Notes: generated by a model from the letters alone, not told the origin. A stretch of 64,000 nt of DNA from Rubrivirga litoralis (GCF_031846415.1 NZ_JAVRHT010000007.1:1-64000); one strand, 5' to 3'. Numbered from the stretch's first letter, positions 9,987 to 19,449 are shown. Program-made: numbers and translations.

Positions 9987-10250
9987 CTACCCCGCCTGGA
10001 CGTGGATGAGCGTTCCGTCGTTGGCCGTCAGCAGGATCTCGCGGCCGTCGTCGCTCTGCCCGTACGACGCGATCGCGTCGGGGAACACCTCGGGCGGGGT
10101 CCCCATGTGGAACAGGGCGTCGGCGACGACGCCCCAGTCCTCGGGCGTCAGCGCGACGACGGCCTCGCCGCCTTCGGTGACGTAGGGGTAGTAGGCGAGG
10201 ACCTTGTTGAGGTGGTTGATCGCCTGCTTGACGTGGAGGCCAGGATCCAT
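9987..10250 (-). CDS. small hypothetical protein
   Basis: An 87-residue soluble protein that I do not recognise. It begins MDPGLHVKQAINHLNKVL and has balanced acidic and hydrophobic composition unlike the Arg/Pro-rich antisense frames around it, so it looks like a genuine gene. No signal peptide or membrane helix is visible. It lies 61 bp upstream of the lysA start and may be cotranscribed with it. It is divergent from thyA, whose start is 195 bp away. Confidence 0.6.
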   Translation of the reverse strand: MDPGLHVKQAINHLNKVLAYYPYVTEGGEAVVALTPEDWGVVADALFHMGTPPEVFPDAIASYGQSDDGREILLTANDGTLIHVQAG

Positions 10251-10417
10251 GAGTATGCGGAATGACGAGCGATGAGCCGAAGGCCGGAGGCGCCAACGGC
10301 GAAGGGGGAATGGCCGGGCGGGGCGGAAAGGTCCCGGCCGTCGGGGCGGGGTGGACAACTCCTGAACAACTCGCCGCACTCCCGGTGGCGCCGTCGGGGC
10401 GGGGTGGCCATCTTCCC

Positions 10418-10444
10418 GTACCCCGTACCCCGTACCCCGTACCC
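10418..10444 (+). repeat. GTACCCC heptad array in the thyA leader
   Basis: Nearly four tandem GTACCCC units end two bases before the thyA start codon. The same array, with the same upstream sequence (GGGGCGGGGTGGCCATCTT-like), precedes folA 1 kb downstream. It takes the position where a Shine-Dalgarno sequence would normally be. Confidence 0.85.
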
Positions 10445-10445
10445 G

Positions 10446-11399
10446 ATGCCCGCCGCCCCGCCCGCCGCCGCCCCGCCCCCGTCGACCGACGCGACCACGA
10501 CGGCCGCCGAGGAGGCGTACCTCGGCGTGGTCCGCCGCGTGCTGGAGCGGGGCGTGCGTAAGGCGAACCGGACGGGGACCGACACGCTCTCGCTCTTCGC
10601 CGAGCACTACAGCGTGGACCTGGCCGAGGGCTACCCGCTGCTCACGACGAAGAAGGTCTTTTTCGACTCCATGCTCCGCGAGGTCCTGTGGTACCTCTCC
10701 GGCGCCGAGCACGTCCGCGAGCTGCAGCGGCACACGAAGATCTGGGACGCCTGGGCCGACGACGCCGGCGACCTCCAGACGGCCTACGGCCGGTTCTGGC
10801 GCCGCTTCCCAGTCCCCGACGCGGGCGCTACCGTGGGCGGGGAGGTCTGGGCCGACGCCGAGCACCCGAACGTCCGCCGCGAGTCGGGCGGGGCGCTCGC
10901 GTTCGACCAGCTGGGCTACGTCGTCGACACGCTGCGCACGGACCCCATGAGCCGGCGGCTCGTGGTGAGCGCGTGGCACCCGGCGAACGCGGCCGTCAGC
11001 CGGCTCCCGCCGTGCCACTACACGTTCTGCTTCAACGTCGAGCCGGTCGAGGGCGGGGCGGACCGGCTCCACTGCCACCTCACGCAGCGGAGCGCGGACC
11101 TCGCGCTGGGCGTCCCGTTCAACCTCGCCTGCTACGCGCTGCTCACGCAGGCGCTGGCCCAGATCGTCGGCATGGCGCCGGGCCGCTTCGCCCACACGCT
11201 CGTCGACGCCCACGTCTACGTCGACCACGTCGAGGGCCTGGAGGAGCAGCTGTCGCGCACGCCCCGCCCCGCCCCGCGCCTTTCCATCGCCCGCCACGCC
11301 GACGGCTCCCCCAAGGGCCTGGACGACCTCGCCTTCGAGGACTTCTCGGTCGAGGGCTACCGCCCCGCCCCCGCCATCCGCTTCCCGGTCGCGGTGTAG
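10446..11399 (+). CDS. thyA: thymidylate synthase
   Basis: Makes dTMP from dUMP with methylene-tetrahydrofolate. The 317-residue ThyA-type enzyme has the catalytic Cys190 in LPPCHYTF, the dUMP-binding block QRSADLALGVPFN and the C-terminal ...FPVAV. An in-frame open stretch continues upstream to 10272 but is only translated array sequence, so the ATG at 10446 is chosen. folA follows 120 bp downstream, regenerating the dihydrofolate that ThyA produces. The two share an unusual GTACCCC leader. Confidence 0.97.
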   Translation: MPAAPPAAAPPPSTDATTTAAEEAYLGVVRRVLERGVRKANRTGTDTLSLFAEHYSVDLAEGYPLLTTKKVFFDSMLREVLWYLSGAEHVRELQRHTKIWDAWADDAGDLQTAYGRFWRRFPVPDAGATVGGEVWADAEHPNVRRESGGALAFDQLGYVVDTLRTDPMSRRLVVSAWHPANAAVSRLPPCHYTFCFNVEPVEGGADRLHCHLTQRSADLALGVPFNLACYALLTQALAQIVGMAPGRFAHTLVDAHVYVDHVEGLEEQLSRTPRPAPRLSIARHADGSPKGLDDLAFEDFSVEGYRPAPAIRFPVAV

Positions 11400-11487
11400 G
11401 GCGCGCTGCGCGCAGGAAATACGGACAGGGACGGGCCGAGGGCGGAGCGGCCTGTGGCGCGAGCGGGGCGGGGCGGTCATCTTGCCC

Positions 11488-11515
11488 GTACCCCGTACCC
11501 CGTACCCCGTACCCC
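11488..11515 (+). repeat. GTACCCC heptad array in the folA leader
   Basis: Four perfect GTACCCC units end four bases before the folA start codon. The flanking sequence (GGGGCGGTCATCTTGCCC) closely matches that before the thyA array, so the two leaders are probably copies of one element. Confidence 0.85.
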
Positions 11516-11519
11516 GCCC

Positions 11520-12074
11520 ATGTCCGAACTCGTCGTCATCGCCGCCGTCGCCGAGGCGCCCGGCTCCCCGTCCGACCGGCTCATCGGCGACGGGATGGAC
11601 CTGCCGTGGCACCTGCCGGCCGACCTCCGCCGGTTCAAGGCGCTCACCGTCGGCTCGCCGCTCGTGATGGGGCGGCGGACGTTCGAGAGCCTGCTGCACC
11701 AGTTTGGCCGCCCGCTCCCCGACCGCGAGAACGTGGTCCTCACGCGGCACCCGACCCAGGTCGACCACCCGGGCATCCACGTCTACGGCGGGCTCGACCT
11801 GGCGCTCGACGCCTTCGCCGACCGCGAGCGCGTGTTCGTCGGGGGCGGGGCGTCGGTCTACGGCGAGGTTCTGGGCGAGGGCGGCGGCCCGGTCCTCGCC
11901 GACCGCCTCGAGCTCACGCTCGTCGAGGGCGCCTTCGAGGGCGACACGTTTTTCCCGCCCTACCGGCACCTCCTGGAGGCCGAGGGCGGCCCGTTCCGGC
12001 TCGACGCCTCGGAGCGGCACGCGGCCGAGGGCGACCGCCCCGCGTTCCGGTTCGAGACCTACGTCCGCGCCTGA
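11520..12074 (+). CDS. folA: dihydrofolate reductase
   Basis: Reduces dihydrofolate to tetrahydrofolate with NADPH. The 184-residue protein has the typical LIGDGMDLPWHLPADLRRFK block with the catalytic acid, the NADPH-binding VMGRRTFESL, and FVGGGASVYGE. It lies in a likely thyA-folA operon, the common pairing in bacteria that use ThyA. The longer in-frame ORF from 11454 is translated leader repeat. A GC-word hairpin follows the stop codon directly. Confidence 0.96.
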   Translation: MSELVVIAAVAEAPGSPSDRLIGDGMDLPWHLPADLRRFKALTVGSPLVMGRRTFESLLHQFGRPLPDRENVVLTRHPTQVDHPGIHVYGGLDLALDAFADRERVFVGGGASVYGEVLGEGGGPVLADRLELTLVEGAFEGDTFFPPYRHLLEAEGGPFRLDASERHAAEGDRPAFRFETYVRA

Positions 12075-12108
12075 CCACCCCGCCCGTGCAGCCCCGAGGG
12101 CGGGGCGG
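12075..12108 (+). terminator. GC-word hairpin after folA
   Basis: CCACCCCGCCC at 12075-12085 pairs with GGGCGGGGCGG at 12098-12108 (one G-T pair) around a 12-base loop, directly after the folA TGA. There is no T-tract, so termination is inferred. Confidence 0.5.
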
Positions 12109-12239
12109 CTCAGGCCCGGACTCTGTGCGGAAGCGGGGGCGGGGCGGGCCGTGCGTTCCCTGAAGCGCGCGTGGGGGCCGAACCCGCCGCGCCGCCGCGC
12201 CGTCGGACGCGTCCCCTTCCACCCCGCCCCCTCACCCCC

Positions 12240-13145
12240 ATGGCCGACACGCCGAACCAGTACGCGATCCAGGACCCGCTCACGCAGTACCCCCGCCCGC
12301 CCTTCCCCCGCCAGCCGCAGGAGGCGCCGGGGTCGATCGCGGACATGGACCCCCGCCCCGACCACGGCGAGGAGAGCTACCGCGGGTTCGGGCGCATGGA
12401 GGGCCGCAAGGCGCTCATCACCGGCGGCGACTCCGGCATCGGCCGGGCGGCGGCGATCGCCTACGCCCGCGAGGGCGCGGCCGTCGCCATCAACTACCTG
12501 TCGGAGGAGCAGGCGCCCGACGTCCGCTCGCTCGTGGACCTGATCGAGGGCGAGGGCGGCACGATCGTCACGCTCCCCGGCGACCTCACGGACGAGGCGT
12601 TCTGCAAAAAGCTGATCCACGACGCCCACGAGGCGCTGGGTGGGCTCGACGTGCTCGTCAACAACGCGGGCAAGCAGACGTCGCAGCCGTCGATCGCGGA
12701 CATCACGACCGAGCAGTTCGACCGGACGTTCAAGACGAACGTCTACGCCATGTTCTGGCTGTCGAAGGAGGCCATCCCGCTGCTCCCGGCCGGCGCGTCG
12801 ATCATCAACACGACCTCGATCCAGGGGTTCAAGCCGTCCGACAACCTGCTCGACTACGCCTCGACCAAGTGGGCCATCATCGGGTTCACGAAGTCGCTCG
12901 CCAAGCAGCTCGCCGAAAAGGGCATCCGCGTCAACGCGGTCGCGCCCGGCCCGTTCTGGACGCCGCTCCAGCCGTCGGGCGGCCAGCCGCAGGACAAGGT
13001 CGAGCAGTTCGGGTCCGAGGTCCCGCTCGGGCGCCCGGGACAGCCGGCCGAGATCGCGCCGACCTACGTGTTCCTCGCCACCCAGGAGGCCGGCTACATC
13101 ACGGGCGAGGTGTTCGGCGTGACCGGCGGCAACCCGACGACCTAG
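12240..13145 (+). CDS. short-chain dehydrogenase/reductase (YghA/YdaD-like)
   Basis: A 301-residue NAD(P)-dependent oxidoreductase of the SDR superfamily. About 50 N-terminal residues precede the Rossmann motif TGGDSGIG. These are followed by NNAG, the catalytic Ser region (INTTSIQ) and YASTK with the active-site Tyr and Lys. The N-terminal part with the QYPRPPFPRQPQ stretch is characteristic of the YghA / general stress protein 39 subgroup. The substrate is unknown. The ATG at 12240 follows CCACCCCGCCCCCTCACCCCC. It appears to be a single-gene unit with an inverted array downstream. Confidence 0.9.
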   Translation: MADTPNQYAIQDPLTQYPRPPFPRQPQEAPGSIADMDPRPDHGEESYRGFGRMEGRKALITGGDSGIGRAAAIAYAREGAAVAINYLSEEQAPDVRSLVDLIEGEGGTIVTLPGDLTDEAFCKKLIHDAHEALGGLDVLVNNAGKQTSQPSIADITTEQFDRTFKTNVYAMFWLSKEAIPLLPAGASIINTTSIQGFKPSDNLLDYASTKWAIIGFTKSLAKQLAEKGIRVNAVAPGPFWTPLQPSGGQPQDKVEQFGSEVPLGRPGQPAEIAPTYVFLATQEAGYITGEVFGVTGGNPTT

Positions 13146-13150
13146 AGCAA

Positions 13151-13224
13151 GGGGGTACGGGTACTCGGTACGAGGTACGGGCGCCCAGCTCAGAGTGAGC
13201 CATACCTCGTACCCCGTATCCACC
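13151..13224. terminator. inverted GTAC-rich array after the SDR gene
   Basis: 13151-13180 (GGGTACGGGTACTCGGTACG and on) and 13202-13224 (ATACCTCGTACCCCGTATCC) are imperfect reverse complements around about 20 bases. This is the same family as the arrays at 877-957. It begins five bases after the SDR stop codon. Confidence 0.5.
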
Positions 13225-13354
13225 CGAAGGATGATCTAGGCGCGCTTCGGGGCGGACGCTGAACGGGCGGGGTGGGCCGCCCCGCCCGATGCTCCCCGCC
13301 CACGGCTGAGGGCGGGGCGGTCGGCGTACACTGCCCGCCCGCTCCCCGTCGCCG

Positions 13355-14527
13355 ATGCCGACCGCGTCGCCCCCCTGGCTCCGCGCCGCCGTGCTCCTGA
13401 CCGCCGCCCTCGCCGGTGCTGCGTGCGCCGACGCGCCCCGCCCCGCCCCCTCCGCCCCGCCCGCGCGCCCGAGCGCGGCCATTCGGCTCCCCGACGCGGC
13501 CGTCCGCCGGCTCGTCGCCGAGGACCCGCTGTGGGCCGACGCCCTCCGCATCCACTACGACGCCGTCGTGGTCGACGGCCACGTCGACACGCCGTCGCTC
13601 ATGGTCGACGAGGGGTACGCGTTCGGCGAGCGCCACGCGCCCGAGGCTGGGCGCGCGCACGTCGACCTGCCGCGGATGGTCGAGGGCGGGCTGGACGCCG
13701 CGTTCTTCGCGCTCTACGTCAGCCGCACCTTCGGCGAGGGGCCGGAGGCGACGGCGCGAGCGCTCCTCCAGGCCGACGAGATCGAGCGCCAGGTGGCGGC
13801 TCTCGACGGCGCCGAGGTCGCGCGCACGGCCGCCGACGTCCGCCGCCTCGCGCGGGCGGGGCGGACGGCCGTTCTGCTCGGGCTCGAAGGCGGCCACGCG
13901 CTCCAGGCGAGCCCCGAGGTGCTGCAGGCGCTAGTCGGGCGGGGCGTCCGCTACGTCACGCTCACGCACACGAACACGAACGCCTGGGCCGACGCCTCGA
14001 CCGACTCGGCGCGGTGGGGCGGGCTGAACGAGACCGGGCGGGCGCTCGTCCGCGAGATGAACCGGCTGGGCGTGCTCGTCGACCTCTCGCACGTGAGCGA
14101 CGAGGCGTTCTACGACGCCCTGGAGACCACGGAGGCGCCGGTCATTCTCAGCCACTCGTCCGCGCGGGCGCTCCACGACCACGTCCGCAACGTGACCGAC
14201 GACATGCTCCGGGCCGTCGCGGACAACGGCGGCGTGGTCCTCGTCAACTTCTACCCGGAGTACGTGGGGAGCGGCCGCGTCACGACCGGCCACGTCCTCG
14301 ACCACATCGAGCACATCGCCCGCGTGGCCGGCGTCGACCACGTCGGGCTGGGGAGCGACTTCGACGGCGTCCCGACGCTGCCCGAGGGGTTGGAGGACGT
14401 GACGCGGCTGCCCTGGGTCACGTACGGCCTCCTCCGGCGCGGCTTCTCCGAGGCCGACGTCCGCAAGATCCTGGGCGAGAACGCGCTCCGCGTGCTGGAG
14501 GCGGCGGAGCGGGTGGCCGAGCAGTAG
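13355..14527 (+). CDS. membrane dipeptidase, peptidase family M19
   Basis: A 390-residue zinc dipeptidase of the renal dipeptidase family. An N-terminal hydrophobic signal ends near AGAAC, so it is exported and may be a lipoprotein, although the lipobox is weak. An Ala/Pro-rich linker follows, then the amidohydrolase fold with HVDTP zinc ligands near residue 76, LTHTNTN, ILSHSSAR and the family hallmark GLGSDFDG. It would cleave dipeptides in the periplasm or at the outer surface. The ATG at 13355 gives a normal signal peptide. The gene converges on the phosphodiesterase. Confidence 0.92.
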   Translation: MPTASPPWLRAAVLLTAALAGAACADAPRPAPSAPPARPSAAIRLPDAAVRRLVAEDPLWADALRIHYDAVVVDGHVDTPSLMVDEGYAFGERHAPEAGRAHVDLPRMVEGGLDAAFFALYVSRTFGEGPEATARALLQADEIERQVAALDGAEVARTAADVRRLARAGRTAVLLGLEGGHALQASPEVLQALVGRGVRYVTLTHTNTNAWADASTDSARWGGLNETGRALVREMNRLGVLVDLSHVSDEAFYDALETTEAPVILSHSSARALHDHVRNVTDDMLRAVADNGGVVLVNFYPEYVGSGRVTTGHVLDHIEHIARVAGVDHVGLGSDFDGVPTLPEGLEDVTRLPWVTYGLLRRGFSEADVRKILGENALRVLEAAERVAEQ

Positions 14528-14583
14528 GACGCCCCGCCTTTGTACCGGTTCTGAAGGGTTGTGCGCCACCCCGCCCTCACTCT

Positions 14584-14609
14584 GTCCCTCTCCCAGAAGG
14601 AGAGGGGAC
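14584..14609. terminator. hairpin between convergent dipeptidase and phosphodiesterase genes
   Basis: GTCCCTCTCC (14584-14593), a five-base loop CAGAA and GGAGAGGGGAC (14599-14609) form a strong stem with one bulge. Outer CCACCCCGCCCTC and GAGAGCGGGGTGG could extend it. It lies midway between two convergent stop codons, as expected of a bidirectional terminator. Confidence 0.6.
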
Positions 14610-14666
14610 CTCGTAGTGACACTGAGAGCGGGGTGGACGACGTCGCAACAGCTCAGCGATCGGGTC

Positions 14667-15998
14667 CTACCGCTCGGCCGGCGCCCGCAGCACGCGGTCG
14701 GCCACGGCCGGGTCGCCGCTGTTGGGGGCGGGGCGGATCCCGAGCGCCTCGGCCAGCACGTCGTACACGTCGACGGCCGAGAACGGCGCCACCGTCACGC
14801 CGCGGGCGAAGCTCGGGCCGCGCGCGACGAACAGGGCGCCCATGTCGGCCAGCTCGTTGTCGTAGCCGTGGCCGCCGCCGGACGGGCGGTCCGGGTACCG
14901 CTCGACGTACTCCCGCGACGAAACCGTCCACCCCTCGTCGGGGACGATGACGACGGGCGGGATACGGCGGCTCGCGCGGTAACGGAACCGCTCCGGCGTC
15001 GCCTCGCGGCGGGTCGCGCGGACGTGGGGGACGGCGTCGATCCGGGCCACGAGCTCGTCCACGTCGACGCCGGCCGCGGGCCAGACGCCGGCGGTCTGGC
15101 CCCAGACGGCCTCCTCGACCTCGGTCTCCAGGTCCGCGACGTCGTCCAGGACCACGACGCGGTCGGGCGCCAGCGCCGTCATGCCGTGGTCGCTGACGAT
15201 CACGAGGTCGGTCTGGTCGAGCGCGCCGCGCGCCTCCAGGCCGGCGACGAGGCGCGCGAGCGCGGCGTCGACCTCCTCGATGGCCGCCGCCGTCTCGGGC
15301 GCGTCCGGCCCGAAGCGGTGGCCCGCCGTGTCGACGCCCTCGAAGTAGAGTGTCACAAAGCGGTCGCGGCGCGGAGCGGGGCGGCCCGTCCACACGAGCG
15401 CCGAGTCCACGCGCGCCGCGTACGGCAGGTCGCCGTCGTAGACCAGCCAGTCGCTCGGGCGGACGCCCCCGATCGCGGCCTCCGACCCGGGCCAGAACAC
15501 GGTCCCGGCGCGCACGCCCTGGCGCTCGGCCGTCACCCAGATGGGTTCGCCGCCCCACCACCGGACGTCGGCGATGGCCGCCCGGTCCGAGAGCGAGAAC
15601 CGCCCCGCCCCGCCCGCCGAATCGGGCACGGCCGCGTCGTGCATCGTGTTGTTCACGATCCCGTGGTCCTCGGGGTGCAGGCCCGTCACGAGCGAGTAGT
15701 GGTTGGGGAACGTCTTCGAGGGGTAGACCGGGACGAGGCGCTCGGCGCGGACGCCCTCGGCTACCAACCGCCGGAGCGTGGGCGCGGCGACGTCGCCGCG
15801 GTCGAGGTAGTCCCAGCGGAACCCGTCGATGGAGACGAGCACGAGGGCGTGCTCGGCGGACGGAACGGCTTCCACCCCGCCCCGCTCGGGCGGGGCGGCG
15901 TCGGGGGCGGGGCGGGTCGGCGCGCACGCGGCGAGGGCGGCGGCGAGGAGGACGGCGAACCCAAGTCGGGTCGGTAAGGCCGGGGCGGGGTGGCGCAT
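14667..15998 (-). CDS. alkaline-phosphatase-superfamily phosphodiesterase lipoprotein
   Basis: A 443-residue secreted protein of the nucleotide pyrophosphatase/phosphodiesterase type. The signal peptide ends in the lipobox LAAC, so it is probably a lipoprotein. Metal-binding and catalytic blocks are VSIDGFRWDYL, the nucleophile Thr in YPSKTFPNHYSLVTG, VSDHGM and HGYDN. It would hydrolyse phosphodiesters such as nucleotides at the cell surface, but the substrate is unknown. The ATG at 15998 is preferred over an upstream in-frame start at 16082 because it begins the signal peptide. Confidence 0.9.
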   Translation of the reverse strand: MRHPAPALPTRLGFAVLLAAALAACAPTRPAPDAAPPERGGVEAVPSAEHALVLVSIDGFRWDYLDRGDVAAPTLRRLVAEGVRAERLVPVYPSKTFPNHYSLVTGLHPEDHGIVNNTMHDAAVPDSAGGAGRFSLSDRAAIADVRWWGGEPIWVTAERQGVRAGTVFWPGSEAAIGGVRPSDWLVYDGDLPYAARVDSALVWTGRPAPRRDRFVTLYFEGVDTAGHRFGPDAPETAAAIEEVDAALARLVAGLEARGALDQTDLVIVSDHGMTALAPDRVVVLDDVADLETEVEEAVWGQTAGVWPAAGVDVDELVARIDAVPHVRATRREATPERFRYRASRRIPPVVIVPDEGWTVSSREYVERYPDRPSGGGHGYDNELADMGALFVARGPSFARGVTVAPFSAVDVYDVLAEALGIRPAPNSGDPAVADRVLRAPAER

Positions 15999-16169
15999 GG
16001 GGAGCGGGAAGGGCGGGCGGGGCAGGAAGGGCAAAAATATGCGGACGCCCGCGCAGGACGCGGCGGGGCGCATCCTTCGCATTAAGCGAGTGTGTCTGCA
16101 TCGGGGTTTTACCCAACTCCACGGACCCCGCTCCTAGCTTCGCGGCGGCCTCCTCACCCACCTCCTTCC

Positions 16170-19100
16170 ATGCGCAACCTGCTACTCGCTCTCCTCGTGC
16201 TGGCCCCGGCCGCCGCGATGGCCCAGGGCACCACGACGTCGACCCTGACGGGCACCGTCACCGACGTCGCTGGCGTCCCGATCCCAGGCGCCAACGTCGT
16301 CGCCGTCCACGAGCCCTCGGGCACCCCGTACGGCGCGGCGACGCAGGCCGACGGCCGGTACAGCATCCGCGGCCTCCGCGTCGGCGGGCCGTACACGGTC
16401 ACGGCCCGGTTCGTCGGCTACGGGGCGACCTCGGTCACGGGCCTCCAGCTCACGCTGGGCCAGACTGAGACGGTCGACTTCGAGCTCGCCGAGGACACGG
16501 CCCAGTTGGGGGAGGTCTCGGTCATCGCCATCGACGACCCGATTCTCAGCGGGAGCCGGACCGGCGCCCGGACGACGGTCGACGAGGAGCAGATCGAACG
16601 GCTCCCGACCATCAACCGCTCGCTCGCCGACTTTGCCCGCCTCACGCCGCAGGCGGCGACGGGCACCGACGACCAGGTCTCGGTGGCGGGGCGGAACAAC
16701 CGTTACAACAACATCCAGGTCGACGGGGCCACGCTGAACGACGTGTTCGGGCTCTCGGGCACAGGCGCCCCGGGCGGTCAGGCCAACGCGCAGCCGATCT
16801 CGCTCGACGCTGTCGAGACGTTCAACGTTGACATCGCGCCGTTCGACGTCCGGTACAACGGGTTCACGGGCGCCCAGATCAACGCGGTCACGAAGAGCGG
16901 GACGAACAACTTCTCCGGTTCGGTCCGCTACCTCGGCCGCAACGAGGCGCTCGTCGGCAGCCTTCCGAGCACCGACGCCATCGGGGAGACCGACGAGTTC
17001 GGCGACTTCAGCAACCAGTTCTTCGTCGGGACGCTCGGCGGCCCGATCATCCAGGACAAGCTGTTCTTCTTCGCCAACGCCGAGGTCCAGACGATCACGA
17101 CCCCGCTCGATGCAGGCGTCCTCGGGTCGTCCTCGTCGAACATCTTCCCGATCGCGGCCGACTCGCTCCAGCGGATCATCGACATCGCCCAGAACCAGTA
17201 CGGCTACGACCCGGGCACCTTCGACGCCTTCTCGGCCGACACCGACAACCTCAAGCTGCTCGGCAAGCTCGACTGGAACGTGAGCGACGCCAACCGGGCC
17301 AGCTTCCGCGTCAACTACGTCGACGCGACCGACGAGGCCGGCGTCGGCCGGGGCCGGCGGAGCTTCGACCTCTCGAACCGCCAGTACAACTTCGCCTCGA
17401 AGACGCTCTCCAGCGTCGCCGAGCTCCGCTCGAACTTCGGGGCCGACGCGTACAACGAGGCCCGCCTCGTCTACACCCGCATCCGCGACAGCCGCGACGT
17501 CCAGTCCAACCCGTTCCCCCAGGTCGAGATCGACGTGACGTCGCCGTCGGGCGACCCGGACCAGCCCGACCGCGGGACCGTCAACCTCGGGATCGACCGT
17601 TTTAGTCAGGCCAACGCGCTCGACCAGGACATCCTGGAGTTCACCGACAACCTCACGCTTACGCGCGGCGCCCACACGGTCACGCTGGGGACGAGCAACC
17701 AGTACTACCGCTTCTCGAACCTGTTTATTCAGGATTACTACGGGGCGTACGAGTTCGACTCGATCAACGACTTCGCCGCGGGCGACCCGGCCCGGTTCAA
17801 CCTCAGCTACTCGCTCCTCGACGACGAGCAGCCGCGGGCCGCGTTCTCGGCGCTCCAGTTCGGGCTCTACGCCCAGGACGAGTACCAGGTCTCGCCGACG
17901 CTCGCGCTCACAGGCGGGCTCCGCGTCGATCTCCCTGTCTTCCTCGACACGCCGCTCGACAACCCCGCCTCGGTCGACGCCTTTGGGCTGAGCACGACGG
18001 ACGTCCCGAACGGGCAGGTCCTGTTCTCGCCGCGCGTCGGGTTCAACTACGCCGTCGACGAGACGCGGTCGACGCAAGTCCGCGGCGGGACCGGCATCTT
18101 CTCCGGCCGCGCGCCCTTCGTGTGGGTCTCGAACGTCTACTCGAACACGGGCGTCGACTTTGCGCGCGTCGACACCCGGGACGCCGGCTTTTTCGTGCCC
18201 TCGGCGGACCCCTCGGCGCAGCAGGGCGCGGCGCAGAACCTGCCGATTGGCGACACGTCGGAGATCAACCTGCTCGCCGACGGCTTCAAGTTCCCCCAGG
18301 TGTGGCGCTCGAACCTCGCGTTCGACCAGCGGCTCCCAGGCGATGTGGTCGCGACGCTCGAAGGGCTCTACACCAAGAACATCAACGATGTCGCGTTCAG
18401 GAACCTCAACCTGGAACAGACGGGGACGGCTTTCGACGGCCGCCCGGTCTTCGGCACCGCTGAGTTCGACGGCTTCACGCCTGGCCGCCCCATCCGCGGC
18501 CGGACAAGCCTCGTGGACGATCGGTTCACGAACGCGATCCTGCTCGAAAACACGTCGGAGGGGTACGAGTACTTCCTCACGGCCGCGCTGCGGAAGCGGT
18601 CTGAAGGCCTCGACGCCGGCCTCTCGTACACCTACGGCCGCGCGACGAACGTGAACAACGGGTCGTCCAGCCGGGCGATCTCGAACTTCCAGTACAACGA
18701 GAGCTTCAACCCGAACGCCCAGGAGGTTGGGACGGCGGACTTCGAGGTCCGCCACCGCGTGCTCGGCAACCTCGCCTACCGGGCGGCCTACGCCGACCGC
18801 TTCGCGACGACGATCGGGCTCGTCTACGACGGGCGCTCGGGCGAGCCGTTCTCGTGGATCTACGACGGGAACGCGAACGCCGACACCCGCGACGACAACG
18901 ACCTCGCCTACATCCCGGCGTCGCCGAGCGACATCGTCCTGGTGACGAATAACTACGATGCCTTGGACGCGTTTATCGAAGGCGAGCCGTCGCTGGCCGA
19001 CAACCGCGGGACGGTGGCCGAGCGGAACTCGGCGCGCTCCTCGTGGCGGAACATCCTCGACCTCCAGCTCACGCAGGAGATCGAGACCGTGCGTGGCCAG

Positions 19101-19409
19101 AAGGTGGAGTTGACGGCCAACCTGCTCAACGTGCTCAACCTGTTCAACAGCGAGTGGGGTCACGTGCTGTTCCCGGCGTTCAACAACTACCGATTCCTCG
19201 ACTTCTTCGGCTACGTCGACCAAGACGACATCGGGACGGAGGTGAACGGCGTGACGATTACAGAAGCCGATCTGGGCAAGCCGGTCGTCGCGTTCAACGA
19301 GCTCGAAGATGAGAACGCGGACGGCGAGATCGACCGGGACGACCTGTTCTCGCGGTCGAACATCGCGAGCCGCTGGCAGCTCCAGCTCGGCGTCCGGTAC
19401 ACGTTCTAG
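16170..19409 (+). CDS. Oar-like TonB-dependent outer membrane receptor
   Basis: A 1079-residue outer membrane protein. After a signal peptide ending AAAMAQ there is a carboxypeptidase-regulatory-like domain (GTVTDVAGVPIPGANVVAV, YSIRGL, residues 25-110), a plug domain (RTTVDEEQIERLPTINRSLADFARLTPQ) and a long beta barrel ending in the aromatic LGVRYTF. The plug with INAVTKSGTNNFSGSVR is typical of the Oar subgroup rather than of SusC. A SusD partner is absent nearby. A C-terminal Asp-rich segment (DENADGEIDRDD) could bind calcium. The ligand is unknown. The upstream 80 bp is less GC-rich than most gaps and probably holds the promoter. Confidence 0.92.
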   Translation: MRNLLLALLVLAPAAAMAQGTTTSTLTGTVTDVAGVPIPGANVVAVHEPSGTPYGAATQADGRYSIRGLRVGGPYTVTARFVGYGATSVTGLQLTLGQTETVDFELAEDTAQLGEVSVIAIDDPILSGSRTGARTTVDEEQIERLPTINRSLADFARLTPQAATGTDDQVSVAGRNNRYNNIQVDGATLNDVFGLSGTGAPGGQANAQPISLDAVETFNVDIAPFDVRYNGFTGAQINAVTKSGTNNFSGSVRYLGRNEALVGSLPSTDAIGETDEFGDFSNQFFVGTLGGPIIQDKLFFFANAEVQTITTPLDAGVLGSSSSNIFPIAADSLQRIIDIAQNQYGYDPGTFDAFSADTDNLKLLGKLDWNVSDANRASFRVNYVDATDEAGVGRGRRSFDLSNRQYNFASKTLSSVAELRSNFGADAYNEARLVYTRIRDSRDVQSNPFPQVEIDVTSPSGDPDQPDRGTVNLGIDRFSQANALDQDILEFTDNLTLTRGAHTVTLGTSNQYYRFSNLFIQDYYGAYEFDSINDFAAGDPARFNLSYSLLDDEQPRAAFSALQFGLYAQDEYQVSPTLALTGGLRVDLPVFLDTPLDNPASVDAFGLSTTDVPNGQVLFSPRVGFNYAVDETRSTQVRGGTGIFSGRAPFVWVSNVYSNTGVDFARVDTRDAGFFVPSADPSAQQGAAQNLPIGDTSEINLLADGFKFPQVWRSNLAFDQRLPGDVVATLEGLYTKNINDVAFRNLNLEQTGTAFDGRPVFGTAEFDGFTPGRPIRGRTSLVDDRFTNAILLENTSEGYEYFLTAALRKRSEGLDAGLSYTYGRATNVNNGSSSRAISNFQYNESFNPNAQEVGTADFEVRHRVLGNLAYRAAYADRFATTIGLVYDGRSGEPFSWIYDGNANADTRDDNDLAYIPASPSDIVLVTNNYDALDAFIEGEPSLADNRGTVAERNSARSSWRNILDLQLTQEIETVRGQKVELTANLLNVLNLFNSEWGHVLFPAFNNYRFLDFFGYVDQDDIGTEVNGVTITEADLGKPVVAFNELEDENADGEIDRDDLFSRSNIASRWQLQLGVRYTF

Positions 19410-19449
19410 ACCGCCCCGCCCGAGGCGTACGCCTCGGCAGGTAGGACCG

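Noticed and set aside
9987..13223. A 1078-residue minus-strand reading frame over thyA, folA and the SDR gene
   Set aside because: It is antisense to three conserved genes and consists of Arg/Gly/Val-rich low-complexity sequence caused by high GC content. Only its last 87 residues (9987-10250) are kept as a separate small gene.
16182..19223. A 1013-residue minus-strand frame opposite the Oar-like receptor
   Set aside because: Shadow of the receptor gene; composition is Arg/Val/Asp-rich without any domain.
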